In this document: one piece after another, positions 1 to 6,614 of the stretch | Numbering within the stretch: position 1 is the stretch's first letter | How the letters are laid out: every line of letters begins with the position of its first letter | From: an uncultured Aquincola sp. | GTDB taxonomy: Bacteria; Pseudomonadota; Gammaproteobacteria; Burkholderiales; Burkholderiaceae | DNA length: 14,866 bases | Assembly: GCA_937883885.1 (NCBI GenBank) | Contig: CAKZXL010000074.1 | Coordinates: 1-14,866, forward strand | Direction: 5' to 3' | The notes under the pieces: generated by a model | The model's input: the letters and a program-made list of their open reading frames with translations, nothing else | What the model was told of the DNA's origin: nothing | Database searches by the model: none | Position numbers and translations under genes: made by a program

Positions 1-309
1 ATCGTCCAGGAATACCAGCAGGCGTACCTCTTCGGCACCCACCCTCCAGAGTTCTTCCACCGGCACGCGCTTGCTTACGACAGTGAGCACCCGACCGAGG
101 GGCTGCGCGAGATGGTCGAGTTCGCTGCGAAGAACCCGCCAGGCAAGCCCGAGATGTTCGGTGGCTCCAACATGCCATTCCAGATGCCCGGGTTGGGCTT
201 TGACGCCGGCCAGCCTGCACGCGGACCGAACGCGCGCTCAGTCGACAAGGACAAGGAAAAGCGCAAGAAGAAGGCGGCCCACAAGGCGAAGATGCGGAAC
301 AGGCGCTGA
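1..309 (+). CDS. C-terminal part of an unrecognised protein with Lys/Arg-rich tail (partial)
   Basis: The frame is open from the first base of the window to a TGA at 307-309, giving 102 residues of a protein whose start lies outside. The visible part begins with an aromatic, His-rich stretch (IVQEYQQAYLFGTHPPEFFHR), followed by a Gly/Met/Pro-rich segment (GGSNMPFQMPGLGF). It ends in a strongly basic tail of about 25 residues dominated by Lys and Arg (KDKEKRKKKAAHKAKMRNRR). Basic tails of this kind occur on nucleic-acid-binding or ribosome-associated proteins, but no catalytic motif, SEC-C cysteine motif or membrane segment is visible. I do not recognise the family. It is on the opposite strand from the large array further right and is separated from the next gene by 223 bases, so it is probably not co-transcribed with that gene. 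The reading frame is credible because the translation is balanced and stops just before an inverted repeat. Confidence 0.6.
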   Translation: MVQEYQQAYLFGTHPPEFFHRHALAYDSEHPTEGLREMVEFAAKNPPGKPEMFGGSNMPFQMPGLGFDAGQPARGPNARSVDKDKEKRKKKAAHKAKMRNRR

Positions 310-347
310 AGCCTTCTTCGGCAGGAGCGGCCGGCTCTGGGCTTCAG
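306..347 (+). terminator. Possible stem-loop terminator after the first gene
   Basis: CTGAAGCC at 306-313 is the exact reverse complement of GGCTTCAG at 340-347. This gives an 8 bp stem around a 26-base GC-rich loop that can itself pair (CGGC with GCCG). The stem begins on the stop codon of the partial gene. There is no clear T-run after it, so it is a weak or factor-assisted terminator at best, or only an RNA-stabilising hairpin. Confidence 0.3.
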
Positions 348-532
348 TTCAGGTGCCGCGCCTTCTTAGTCGACAGCAAACGACGCGTTCCGTGGCCCCT
401 TGGCCAAGCTGCATGAATGGGCCGTCGACGCCACGGTGAATCCTCACCACCGGAGCACGCGGGTACGGGGGCGGAGCGGCACCACGCGCGCACTACGATT
501 GCAACCATCCTGGCTGCTCAAGGCGTCGACAT
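348..532. other. Intergenic region with no gene seen
   Basis: About 185 bases between the possible terminator and the PEP-CTERM gene. The short open frames here have poor amino-acid composition and no ribosome-binding site. I see no convincing -35/-10 pair. The only useful signal is AAGG at 520-523, nine bases before the ATG at 533, a plausible Shine-Dalgarno sequence for the next gene. Confidence 0.5.
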
Positions 533-1513
533 ATGAAGTTCAAGGTGGCGGGGCTGCTGGCGGCCTCGATGGTGGTGTGCGCGCCTGCTGGTGCTGCGTA
601 CTCCCTCCATGACTTCACGTTGCTCGGCTCGTCCAATGTGTCCCTGCACGGGATCAATGACCTGGGAGCGATGGTTGGCAGCGTGTACAACGGCGAAACG
701 TCCTATGGCTTCATCGTTCGCGGCGATGAGGTCGAGAGGATTTCGGACTCCACGTTGGGCGACTACTTCATACCCTGGGGCATCAGCAACACGGGGGCTG
801 TCGCAGTCAGCGTTTCTGGAGCTGCCGACAACACGACGCGCGCCTATCTATACGAGGGTGGCAAGTTCACGTTGGTGGGCGAGGACATGTACGTCCGCGG
901 GATATCGCCCGATGGCGCCTATCTGACCGGTTACTCCAGCGCGGGGTCCTTCACATACGACATCGCTCGCAGGCAGTTCAGCGCGGTGCCTGAGCTCGCC
1001 CTTCTACAAGATGTGAACAGCCATGGCGTCGGTGTCGGCCAGGTGCCGTTGCCTGTTGAACCGCCGTACTACTGGAGCACCGAAGCAGGGGCCATGGTGG
1101 ACCTGTCGAGCGGTTCAGTACGGACTCTGAGATTTGACACGACCACCGACCCGTACCGGCCAGGAGCAACACGCCTGCGCGGGATCAACGACAGGGGGGA
1201 TGTTGCCGGCTGGGCAACGGCGGACGACTTCACCTTCGGCTTCCACTACAGCGCGGATGGCGTGCTTGAGCGATTTTCGATGCCGGGGGCGAGCACTACG
1301 TGGGCGCAGGGCTTGAACAACGCCGGTGTGATCGTCGGCTACTACTTCCTGGAGAGCGATGTCGACGTCGCGCGCGCCTTCATCGCGATGCCGTCCCCTG
1401 TGCCTGAACCTGGGGCCGCATGGCTGCTTGCGCTGGGTACGGTGGGCCTTGTTGCCGCCGCGCGTCATCAGCGCGCCTCCCTGCCGTCAGCGCTAGCTGA
1501 GAGTTCAAGCTGA
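533..1513 (+). CDS. Exported HAF-repeat protein with PEP-CTERM sorting signal
   Basis: The product has 326 residues. Residues 1-22 form a typical signal peptide: basic MKFK, a hydrophobic core and an AGA-type cleavage site. The mature part carries about six copies of a short beta-type unit of the form GIND.G...G, at about residues 39-50 (HGINDLGAMVGS), 82-93, 122-133, 160-171, 217-228 (RGINDRGDVAGW) and 259-270 (QGLNNAGVIVGY). This is the pattern of the HAF family of extracellular repeats. The C-terminus has VPEP at 290-293, a hydrophobic segment at about 295-310 and the basic cluster RHQR at 311-314, which is the PEP-CTERM signal. In known systems it is processed by exosortase and the protein is exported to the outer envelope or extracellular matrix. 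About 12 residues follow the Arg cluster, longer than usual. No exosortase or EPS gene is visible here. The ATG at 533 is supported by the signal peptide and AAGG nine bases upstream. Substrate and role are unknown. Confidence 0.88.
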   Translation: MKFKVAGLLAASMVVCAPAGAAYSLHDFTLLGSSNVSLHGINDLGAMVGSVYNGETSYGFIVRGDEVERISDSTLGDYFIPWGISNTGAVAVSVSGAADNTTRAYLYEGGKFTLVGEDMYVRGISPDGAYLTGYSSAGSFTYDIARRQFSAVPELALLQDVNSHGVGVGQVPLPVEPPYYWSTEAGAMVDLSSGSVRTLRFDTTTDPYRPGATRLRGINDRGDVAGWATADDFTFGFHYSADGVLERFSMPGASTTWAQGLNNAGVIVGYYFLESDVDVARAFIAMPSPVPEPGAAWLLALGTVGLVAAARHQRASLPSALAESSS

Positions 1514-1518
1514 GTGCT

Positions 1519-1550
1519 GCGGCAGGGCGGGGCAGCCGCTTCCGGGCGGC
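1519..1550 (+). terminator. Weak hairpin(s) after the PEP-CTERM gene
   Basis: GCCGC at 1535-1539 pairs with GCGGC at 1546-1550 over a 6-base loop. The same GCCGC can alternatively pair with GCGGC at 1519-1523. Such mutually exclusive short stems directly after a stop codon could end transcription with Rho, but there is no T-tract. Confidence 0.2.
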
Positions 1551-1599
1551 AAGCGCCAAAGGCGGGCTGGAAGCCGCGGGCGTAGGGGCAACAGGGCGC

Positions 1600-1695
1600 T
1601 CACACGGCGCGGCGCGACGCGGACGTAAGTCGACCTGTTCGACGTCAACCGAGAGGGGTGGGTGGCCATGGCGATGCCGGTGCCGCGTCGACGCC
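1600..1695 (-). pseudogene. Frameshifted 3'-end remnant of an array gene (copy of the end of gene B4)
   Basis: Positions 1596-1695 align with 2437-2537, the 3' end of gene B4, at roughly 80% identity by hand. The alignment includes a perfect 16-mer (GCGCTCACACGGCGCG) and a further perfect 10-mer. Read on the - strand, fragments of the B4 ending survive: ASTRHR (B4 has ASMRHR), then after a one-base shift VEQVDLRPRRA (B4 has LEQVHSRTRRA). At least two indels break the frame, including one missing base inside the Arg tail. Similarity stops at about 1695, just before the promoter of the toxin-antitoxin operon. It lies in the same orientation as the array, so it is most simply the end of a former further array member whose body has been lost or replaced. 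Similarity is seen in the sequence; the history is inferred. Confidence 0.7.
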
Positions 1696-1722
1696 TAGTC
1701 CCCCAAGGCCGCCGGCTCAACT

Positions 1723-1751
1723 CTGACAGCCGTGGCATATAGCCCTATACT
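1723..1751 (+). promoter_or_regulatory. Promoter and probable operator of the toxin-antitoxin operon
   Basis: CTGACA (1723-1728) and TATACT (1746-1751) are separated by 17 bases, a close match to the sigma70 -35/-10 pattern. Over the -10 lies a perfect inverted repeat, TATAG-CC-CTATA (1738-1749). ParD-type antitoxins usually bind palindromes at their own promoter, so this is the likely autoregulatory site. A transcript would start near 1758, about 30 bases before the antitoxin ATG. Confidence 0.6.
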
Positions 1752-1788
1752 TGGATGCGTCGCAAGTGCAACGCAACGCTTCCAGCCC

Positions 1789-2061
1789 ATGAAGTCCGCC
1801 ACCTTCCCATCTCTGCGCGTCGAGGTCGAGCTGCGCGAGGCCGCCGAAAGTGTTCTCCAGGACGGGGAATCGCTGTCCGGATTCATCGAGGCCTCGGTGC
1901 GGGAGACCATCGAGCGCCGGCGCAACCGCAACGAGTTCATCGCCCGGGGCCTGGCCGCGCGCGAGGACTTCGCCCGCACTGGGATTTCCTTCTCGGCCGA
2001 CGAAGTGCACGCGGAACTGAAGAGCCGACTTGATGCCGCCCGAAAGCGGCTCCGCGGTTGA
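1789..2061 (+). CDS. ParD-like (ribbon-helix-helix type) antitoxin
   Basis: The product has 90 residues. The N-terminus (MKSATFPSLRVEVELREAAESVL) has the beta-strand followed by helix expected of a small ribbon-helix-helix repressor. Then come GESLSGFIEASVRETIERRR, the second helix with the usual (E)S(L)S.F.E.S(V/L)R pattern, and a helical, charged C-terminal half that normally wraps the toxin. Proteins like this are annotated as ParD or YlcI/YnfO-like antitoxins in Burkholderiales. The frame is open back to a GTG at 1732, but that start would lie inside the promoter, so the ATG at 1789 is chosen although no strong Shine-Dalgarno sequence precedes it. The stop overlaps the toxin start by four bases (TTGA). 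Role by family: it neutralises the ParE-like toxin and represses the operon. Confidence 0.82.
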   Translation: MKSATFPSLRVEVELREAAESVLQDGESLSGFIEASVRETIERRRNRNEFIARGLAAREDFARTGISFSADEVHAELKSRLDAARKRLRG

Positions 2062-2369
2062 ACTTCGAGGTCCGCTACCTCGACGCGGCACGCACTGATC
2101 TCATCCGGCTGTACGACTATCTGGTCGACAAGGCCGAGACGATCGAGGACCTGGCGCGGGCCGACATCGCCTATGACGCGATCGTGAGCGCGATCGACAG
2201 CCTGAGCCGCACCCCGTTCGTCTACCGCAAGGCCGCCGAGAGCCCTTTCTTGCGCGAGTTGCTGATCCCGTTCGGCGCCGCGGGTTACGTTGCACTCTTC
2301 GAGATCGTCGACGCCCACCGGGTGCACGTGCTGGCCATCCGGCACCAGCTCGAAGACGACTACCACTGA
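2058..2369 (+). CDS. ParE/RelE-superfamily toxin
   Basis: The product has 103 residues, the normal size. It starts with a TTG overlapping the antitoxin stop (TTGA, 2058-2061), a typical translationally coupled arrangement. The sequence shows the ParE/RelE fold pattern: an N-terminal strand (FEVRYLDAARTDL), a long helical hairpin (LIRLYDYLVDKAETIEDLARAD), P-F-V-Y-R at 53-57, the strand RELLIPFGAAGYVALFEI at 66-83, and the closing strand VHVLAIRHQLEDDYH at 89-103. The terminal H-Q-x-E-D-D-Y is characteristic of ParE-like members. ParE toxins act on DNA gyrase and RelE toxins on ribosome-bound mRNA; the sequence fits ParE better, but the target is not proven. The gene ends 71 bases from the convergent end of the array, and the module is flanked by two direct copies of an array-gene 3' end. 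Confidence 0.85.
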   Translation: MNFEVRYLDAARTDLIRLYDYLVDKAETIEDLARADIAYDAIVSAIDSLSRTPFVYRKAAESPFLRELLIPFGAAGYVALFEIVDAHRVHVLAIRHQLEDDYH

Positions 2370-2440
2370 AGGCGTCGGCACTGCACGTTCGGCGTCGCAA
2401 GCGGCGAGGATGGGCCCGTGCTGAGTCCGCAGACGCGCGC
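2370..2440. other. Short convergent intergenic region
   Basis: These 71 bases separate the stop of the toxin gene (+) from the stop of array gene B4 (-). They contain the self-complementary GGGCCC but no stem-loop with a T-run on either strand. I see no clear terminator. Confidence 0.4.
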
Positions 2441-2537
2441 TCACACGGCGCGTGCGCGACGCGTCCGTGAGTGGACCTGCTCGAGGCCGGCCAAGATAGG
2501 TTGGTTGGCCAAGGAGATGCGGTGCCGCATGGAGGCC
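2437..2537. repeat. Direct repeat copy 2 flanking the toxin-antitoxin module (copy 1 at 1596-1695)
   Basis: This segment is the last part of gene B4 plus four bases beyond its stop. It matches 1596-1695 in the same orientation, starting with an identical 16-mer. The toxin-antitoxin operon lies exactly between the two copies. Confidence 0.7.
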
Positions 2538-3106
2538 TCGATCAGGTGCGGCTCGATGTCCTGGTCAGCCCACCAGGTCCGAGCTAAGTCGAGCATGTTG
2601 CCGAACGGTGCCCCGTCCTTCAACTGAGTCTTGGGCACGAGGTCGATGCGCTCCCCTTCTTCGACGAGCACGATGGCGGCAGGGATGTTGCCGCTGCGCA
2701 GGGCGGCCTCCAGATGCGTAGAGCCCGGTCCGAAGGTGCCCGTGCGGTCCGCGCAGCCGAACGCGTCCTCCTGGTTGTTCAGCCGGCAGTAGCCGCTTCG
2801 GATGTACAGGCGCAGCAGCTCGGCGGTCTCCTGTTCCAGCTCCGTTGGCCAGCTGTAGCGGATGAGCGCGTACGGCGCGTAAAGCTCGACGTCGGGGCGT
2901 TGGCAGGCCACGCCGGCGGCGATGAAGTCGCGGCAGAGCTGCATCGCGTAACGGCTCATCAGCATGTCGAGCCCTACCGAGGGAAGGTCCAGATGGATTG
3001 AGCGCAACGCCGCGGCGTGCTGGCGTACGGGGTCGGTGTACTCAGCGAAGGCGGCCTTGAGCCACTCGACGCCGGCTTCCCCATGCGGAATCGGTTCTTC
3101 GCTCAT
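2441..3106 (-). CDS. Array protein B4: ankyrin-like, Arg-rich C-terminal tail
   Basis: Last gene of run B; 221 residues from the ATG at 3106. The frame is open back to 3214, but that would overlap the end of gene B3 by 77 bases; the ATG at 3106 leaves a 31-base gap like those between the other run-B genes. Neither start has a strong Shine-Dalgarno sequence. Visible blocks are CRDFIAAGVACQRPD at 58-72 (a helix ending in G-x-x-C, recurring in sister genes), YIRSGYCRLN at 101-110, an ankyrin-like unit at about 130-156 (HLEAALRSGN...LVEEGERIDLV), the closing helix LIEASMRHRI at 188-197, a linker, and the tail RTRRARAV at the end. No catalytic motif, signal peptide or membrane helix is seen. The function is unknown. 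A frameshifted copy of its 3' end lies at 1600-1695. Confidence 0.75.
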   Translation of the reverse strand: MSEEPIPHGEAGVEWLKAAFAEYTDPVRQHAAALRSIHLDLPSVGLDMLMSRYAMQLCRDFIAAGVACQRPDVELYAPYALIRYSWPTELEQETAELLRLYIRSGYCRLNNQEDAFGCADRTGTFGPGSTHLEAALRSGNIPAAIVLVEEGERIDLVPKTQLKDGAPFGNMLDLARTWWADQDIEPHLIEASMRHRISLANQPILAGLEQVHSRTRRARAV

Positions 3107-3137
3107 TGTGGGCACGATCGACACGGGTGGCGCTTTG

Positions 3138-3851
3138 TCAAAGTCCCAGCCGGCGTGCGCGAGGCCTGGCGCCAGTCGCCACTGAGCCCGTCGAGGATCG
3201 CTCGATGGTGTCATTCATCAAGCGCGCGTTGTGCCGTGCGGCGAAAGGCTTCGACCACTTCTTCAGGAAATCCTCGAAGCCTGTCGGTTGCATCGCGCTC
3301 TCCGCAATCAGCGCGCCCGCAGACCAACGGATGTGCCATGTGCCTTGTGGGCCGCCGCCGAGGCCAGGGCGCATGTCCTCTGGGTCCATGCACAGGGCCT
3401 CCGTCAGGTAGTGGAACCACAGGTCACACCGCGCGGTGACCGAGGCGCACGAATCGTCTCGGCGACGTCCGCGCAAGTCGATGCCGGCGGCGTCCACCTG
3501 TGCGATCCACTCGATGCCGTCCACGGTGCCTGCAAACGGGTCCAGCTCCGTGGGCTCCCAAACTGCATCGACGCTGAGGTACTCACCTGCGGCGAGGAAG
3601 CTCCATGCCTTGGCCAGCCTGCCCATTGAGCCGAGGTCGAGGACGCAGGCGGCGTAGCTCTGTGCGCCTTGCCGCTCGCGTTCGGCCGTGGCGTGCGCCG
3701 ACTCCTCCGTGATGACCAGTTCCTGGTAGACGGTAACGCCTTCAGCCAGGCGCTGCAGCGCCAGGTCCACGGACAGCGGCCCACGGTCGTGCATCGTCGG
3801 GAGCGTTTCGACGATGCCGGTGAGAAAGCCGCGAAGGAAGGGGGTGTTCAT
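3138..3851 (-). CDS. Array protein B3: divergent member with Arg-rich tail
   Basis: The product has 237 residues with an ATG start at 3851, 24 bases after the stop of B2; the Shine-Dalgarno sequence is weak. The N-terminal half is helical (LALQRLAEGVTVYQELVITEE, then a charged AERERQGAQSY stretch) and shows no recognised domain. Near the C-terminus, GFEDFLKKWSKPFAARHN...LMNDTIER (about 191-218) lines up with the GFLKFACKSADQRVQ...MMNDLIAR block of gene B2. This places it in the same family despite low overall similarity. The protein ends with the linker STGSVATGARP and the tail RARRLGL. No export signal or catalytic motif is visible. The function is unknown; membership rests on the C-terminal module, tail and position. 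Confidence 0.75.
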   Translation of the reverse strand: MNTPFLRGFLTGIVETLPTMHDRGPLSVDLALQRLAEGVTVYQELVITEESAHATAERERQGAQSYAACVLDLGSMGRLAKAWSFLAAGEYLSVDAVWEPTELDPFAGTVDGIEWIAQVDAAGIDLRGRRRDDSCASVTARCDLWFHYLTEALCMDPEDMRPGLGGGPQGTWHIRWSAGALIAESAMQPTGFEDFLKKWSKPFAARHNARLMNDTIERSSTGSVATGARPRARRLGL

Positions 3852-3875
3852 GGTCTGTCGGGCAAGGATGGGGTC

Positions 3876-4892
3876 TCAGAGGCTTGCGCGTCGCATCCGT
3901 GGGTTTGAGCGCGGCCCCGTGGGCTGCGGGATGAGGATGTCGACCGGGGTCTGGTGCTCCTGGACGGCGGCCACCGGCAGCGGCTGGCAGACCGGTTGCT
4001 GCAACGCAGGCGGAGCCGCCGCGGCGTCTGGCGTCGACGCAGGTGCATTCGCGCTGGACGTCTTCTTGGCGGGGGCCTTCGTTGACGACGACGCCGGGGC
4101 TGCCCGTTTGCTGGAGCCTCCGCGGGCAATGAGATCGTTCATCATCGCGTTGGCAGTCAGAGCCTCGAACTGCACACGCTGGTCGGCGCTCTTGCAGGCG
4201 AACTTCAGGAAGCCCATGGCGTCCATCGGCTTGCGCGCGCCGAGATCCCACTGGCGACTCGGCACCTTGGAGATGGAGTCGCCGGCCTCAAGCCGGGCAC
4301 CGAACTGCTTCAGGTCCCCTTCGAAGACCGCCAGCTCCAGGGGCAGGGCGCCCAGCGTCCTGGCGGTGATGGCGCGGAATTGCGCCTGCTTGGTGTCACT
4401 GCGGATGACGAACTTGATGAAGCCGAAGAGGTCCATCGGCTTCTTCGCTGCCTTCCACTGGCGGCTCAGGGCGTCCTGAGGGCTCGCTCGAGTGGTCTCC
4501 AGCAGGGCCTGGAACCCCTCCTGGTGCTCCAGGGCGACCGCCATCTCCACCGGCAACAGGGTGACGAAGCCGTTGCCTGCGTGCGCGCGCAGCGGCCCGC
4601 GCTTGCAGTGCATCTGCACCTGCACGGTCGGGTCGATGTAGCCGGCCTGCGCGTATGCGCGCCACAGGCGTGCGGGGTCACCGCGGCCAGACCACGACGA
4701 GGTCAGAAAGAACGGGACCAGCTCAGCTGGGTCCGTCCCGCAGGGGATACCCCTGGCGATGCAGTCCAGGACGAAGTTCACCTGGTTGGCGTAGCTCTGC
4801 TGCGCACCCTGGCGCCAGGCGGATTCGTCCGCGCGCGCGAAGTCGAAGGCAGTCTTCAGCGCATTGAAGTGACGTCTGCTGAGGTCGTTCAT
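3876..4892 (-). CDS. Array protein B2: duplicated ankyrin-like module, long low-complexity tail
   Basis: The product has 338 residues from the ATG at 4892, preceded by AGG about eight bases upstream; a TTG at 4919 would add nine residues but has no good ribosome-binding site. The N-terminal helix and FVLDCIARGIPCGTD (about 40-54) match the opening of other members (A8 has CELAMEQGIGCGS). Residues about 113-182 and 183-252 are a tandem duplication with a 70-residue period. Each copy has LP(V/L)E(M/L)AV, an ankyrin-like helix pair, RQW, KPMD, GF(I/L)KF and a closing helix QF(R/E)A(I/L)TA. After this, from about 260, comes a long Ala/Pro/Ser/Thr-rich stretch with KKTSS-type basic spots, much longer than in sister genes. 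The protein ends in PRMRRASL. It starts 55 bases after the stop of B1. The function is unknown. Confidence 0.78.
   Translation of the reverse strand: MNDLSRRHFNALKTAFDFARADESAWRQGAQQSYANQVNFVLDCIARGIPCGTDPAELVPFFLTSSWSGRGDPARLWRAYAQAGYIDPTVQVQMHCKRGPLRAHAGNGFVTLLPVEMAVALEHQEGFQALLETTRASPQDALSRQWKAAKKPMDLFGFIKFVIRSDTKQAQFRAITARTLGALPLELAVFEGDLKQFGARLEAGDSISKVPSRQWDLGARKPMDAMGFLKFACKSADQRVQFEALTANAMMNDLIARGGSSKRAAPASSSTKAPAKKTSSANAPASTPDAAAAPPALQQPVCQPLPVAAVQEHQTPVDILIPQPTGPRSNPRMRRASL
4137..4556 (-). repeat. Tandem 210-bp intragenic duplication in gene B2
   Basis: Codons 4556-4347 and 4346-4137 encode two consecutive 70-residue units. They share LP-E-AV at the start, S/RQW in the middle, KPMD-GF-KF, and Q-QF-A-TA at the end. 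Similarity is also visible in DNA, for example around the GTCCATCGGCTT shared by both units. It shows that one ankyrin-like unit plus closing helix is the duplicating building block of this family. Confidence 0.75.
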
Positions 4893-4947
4893 GCGGAACC
4901 TGTCGTACCAGTCGCTCAAGAGTGCTCGGGTCCGGGTGCTGCCGCCC

Positions 4948-6591
4948 TCATGCGCGCATGCGGCGACGAGCCGGCTGCGCGGCGCGAGCCAGCGGGTCGG
5001 CCGCAGCGAGCGGGTCGGCGGCGCGGGTCATGGCCGACTGCATCGACGCCTGGGTGCGTAGCTCAGGGCGCACGGTGTCGGGCAGTTCCACTGGGATCGA
5101 GAAGCGTCTGGCCAGGTCCACGAATCGCCAGAGGTCGGTCACCTCTGCAAGCCGCTGGGGGTTGCGAGCTAGGGCCGGGCCGATGATGTCCTTGCGCTGG
5201 TCGATGGGGCGGATGGAGCCGATGCTCACCAGGCCGGCTTCGATGAACATGGCGCGGTAGGCCGTGATGACCTCGGCAGGCATCTCGAAACGCTTGAGCT
5301 GGCGACGAACCTCGTCGTCGGAGTTGGCGCCGCTCTCACCGTCGAGGGTCGCCAGACCGTTGGGGCAGACGTTGGGCTTGCTCAGGTAGTCGTGCTCGAG
5401 CAGGGACTTGCGAAGGAAGTCGATATTCGGGCGGGCCCGGTTGGCCAGGTAGCTGACCAGATCGATGAGGCCCGCGGCCATGCTGCGGGTCTTGCCTGCG
5501 GGAGCGGAGGCGAGCTCGCGCATCCCTGCCGTGACCATGTCGTCCAACAGGACGACGGCCTTGCCGGCGGGGAGCTTCTGCACCATGTGCAACAGCGTGT
5601 TCACCCGGCTCAAATTCATGCGGGGTTCGCTGCCATCCAGCGTGAACGGGCTTGCCCGGAACGTCGGGCGCAGCGCCTCGAGGTCGGCGGCGAACTCCTT
5701 CCATGCCGGAATGTCGCGCAGGCAGACGACAGCGACGTCGATGTCGCGCACGCCAGGGCGGGATACCAGGTCCTCGAAGAGCTCCTGGACCTGCTCCTTG
5801 CTGGCCGTCGAGAAGCGCTTGGACCGTTCCGTGCTCGGGTTCATCAGCATGGCGCGGCGCACCTGATTGGCAGAAAGCCAGTCGTAGTCGCAGCTGCCAA
5901 TGAAGTTGTCCGCCTGCACCTCGGTCATCACCGCCAGGACGCGCTGGGCGAACTCCTTGCTGCTCGGTAGTCCGTCACGGAGGGACTTCGGGGAGACCCA
6001 CGGGCCGTGGCGCCGCGGAACGTATCCGGGAGAGGAGCGGACGACCTTGAACTCGAAGTCGTCCGCCTTGGCGGGGTCGATCACATGCAAGACCGCGACA
6101 TGGGCGTAGACCGCATCACGCAGGTTGTACTCGTAGCTCTTGCAGCCCTCGGCCAGCGGTCGCCAGGCCAGCTTCGCAAGATCCTCGCTGCAGCCGAATT
6201 TGGCGACCCGGTCCGCCATGGAGCCGATGGTGGCGAAATCCTTGGGCGTCCACCGCTGCCAGTGCTGCGGTGACGCCGGGTCGGCGCTGGACGCCTGCAG
6301 GCGCTTCAGCCCGCGCGTCACGAGCGAGGTCACCTCGGCGTCCGACAGCTTCAGGACGGTCTTTGGTGGCGGGTCGAACTTGTCGTTCCAGGGCTCCGCA
6401 AGGATGCGGCTGGCTGCGGTCAGAATCTGCTCGGTCGACGACGTGCTCAGGTCGCCACGGAGCACTTCTACGAAGCGTCCGACATGGTGCTGCTCTAGGT
6501 AGGCCTCGTGAGCCTCCAGGTTGCGCGCCGAGACGGCGGCTTCGGACATCAGGTGCTCGGGGACTTCCCCGGCGAAAACGACAGGCTTCAT
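4948..6591 (-). CDS. Array protein B1: large helical member, Arg-rich tail
   Basis: First gene of run B and the largest protein of the window, 547 residues. The ATG at 6591 has a strong Shine-Dalgarno sequence (GAGGTGA, seven bases away), but this sequence sits in a hairpin (see 6599-6614). The protein is helical throughout, without a signal peptide, membrane helix or recognised enzyme motif. A segment with V..LH (about 166-169) followed by PRRHG at 192-196 and S(L)R resembles V.SLH...FPRLCHG in gene A6 (152-158). These two long proteins also share MQS(A/V)M.R near the end, so they seem to form a subfamily. The C-terminus runs QASMQSAMTRAADPLAAADPLA, with a short tandem ADPLA repeat, then RAAQPARRRMRA. 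The function is unknown. Candidate roles such as secreted effector or scaffold are inference only. Confidence 0.82.
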   Translation of the reverse strand: MKPVVFAGEVPEHLMSEAAVSARNLEAHEAYLEQHHVGRFVEVLRGDLSTSSTEQILTAASRILAEPWNDKFDPPPKTVLKLSDAEVTSLVTRGLKRLQASSADPASPQHWQRWTPKDFATIGSMADRVAKFGCSEDLAKLAWRPLAEGCKSYEYNLRDAVYAHVAVLHVIDPAKADDFEFKVVRSSPGYVPRRHGPWVSPKSLRDGLPSSKEFAQRVLAVMTEVQADNFIGSCDYDWLSANQVRRAMLMNPSTERSKRFSTASKEQVQELFEDLVSRPGVRDIDVAVVCLRDIPAWKEFAADLEALRPTFRASPFTLDGSEPRMNLSRVNTLLHMVQKLPAGKAVVLLDDMVTAGMRELASAPAGKTRSMAAGLIDLVSYLANRARPNIDFLRKSLLEHDYLSKPNVCPNGLATLDGESGANSDDEVRRQLKRFEMPAEVITAYRAMFIEAGLVSIGSIRPIDQRKDIIGPALARNPQRLAEVTDLWRFVDLARRFSIPVELPDTVRPELRTQASMQSAMTRAADPLAAADPLARAAQPARRRMRA

Positions 6592-6598
6592 GTGGCTT

Positions 6599-6614
6599 CA
6601 CCTCGAGCGAGGTG
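6599..6614 (-). promoter_or_regulatory. Hairpin covering the Shine-Dalgarno sequence of gene B1
   Basis: On the - strand CACCTC-GCTC-GAGGTG forms a perfect 6 bp stem with a 4-base loop; as DNA it is a 16-base palindrome. The right arm is the Shine-Dalgarno sequence of B1, 8 bases from its ATG. Pairing would hide the ribosome-binding site of the first gene of run B. Alternatively the palindrome is a protein-binding operator. Confidence 0.5.

Noticed and set aside
1732..1788. Upstream GTG start of the antitoxin
   Set aside because: It lies within the promoter, upstream of the expected transcription start; the first 19 residues do not look like the family.
3107..3214. N-terminal extension of gene B4
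   Set aside because: Would overlap the end of B3 by 77 bases and adds residues with no counterpart in sister proteins; the ATG at 3106 fits the spacing of run B.
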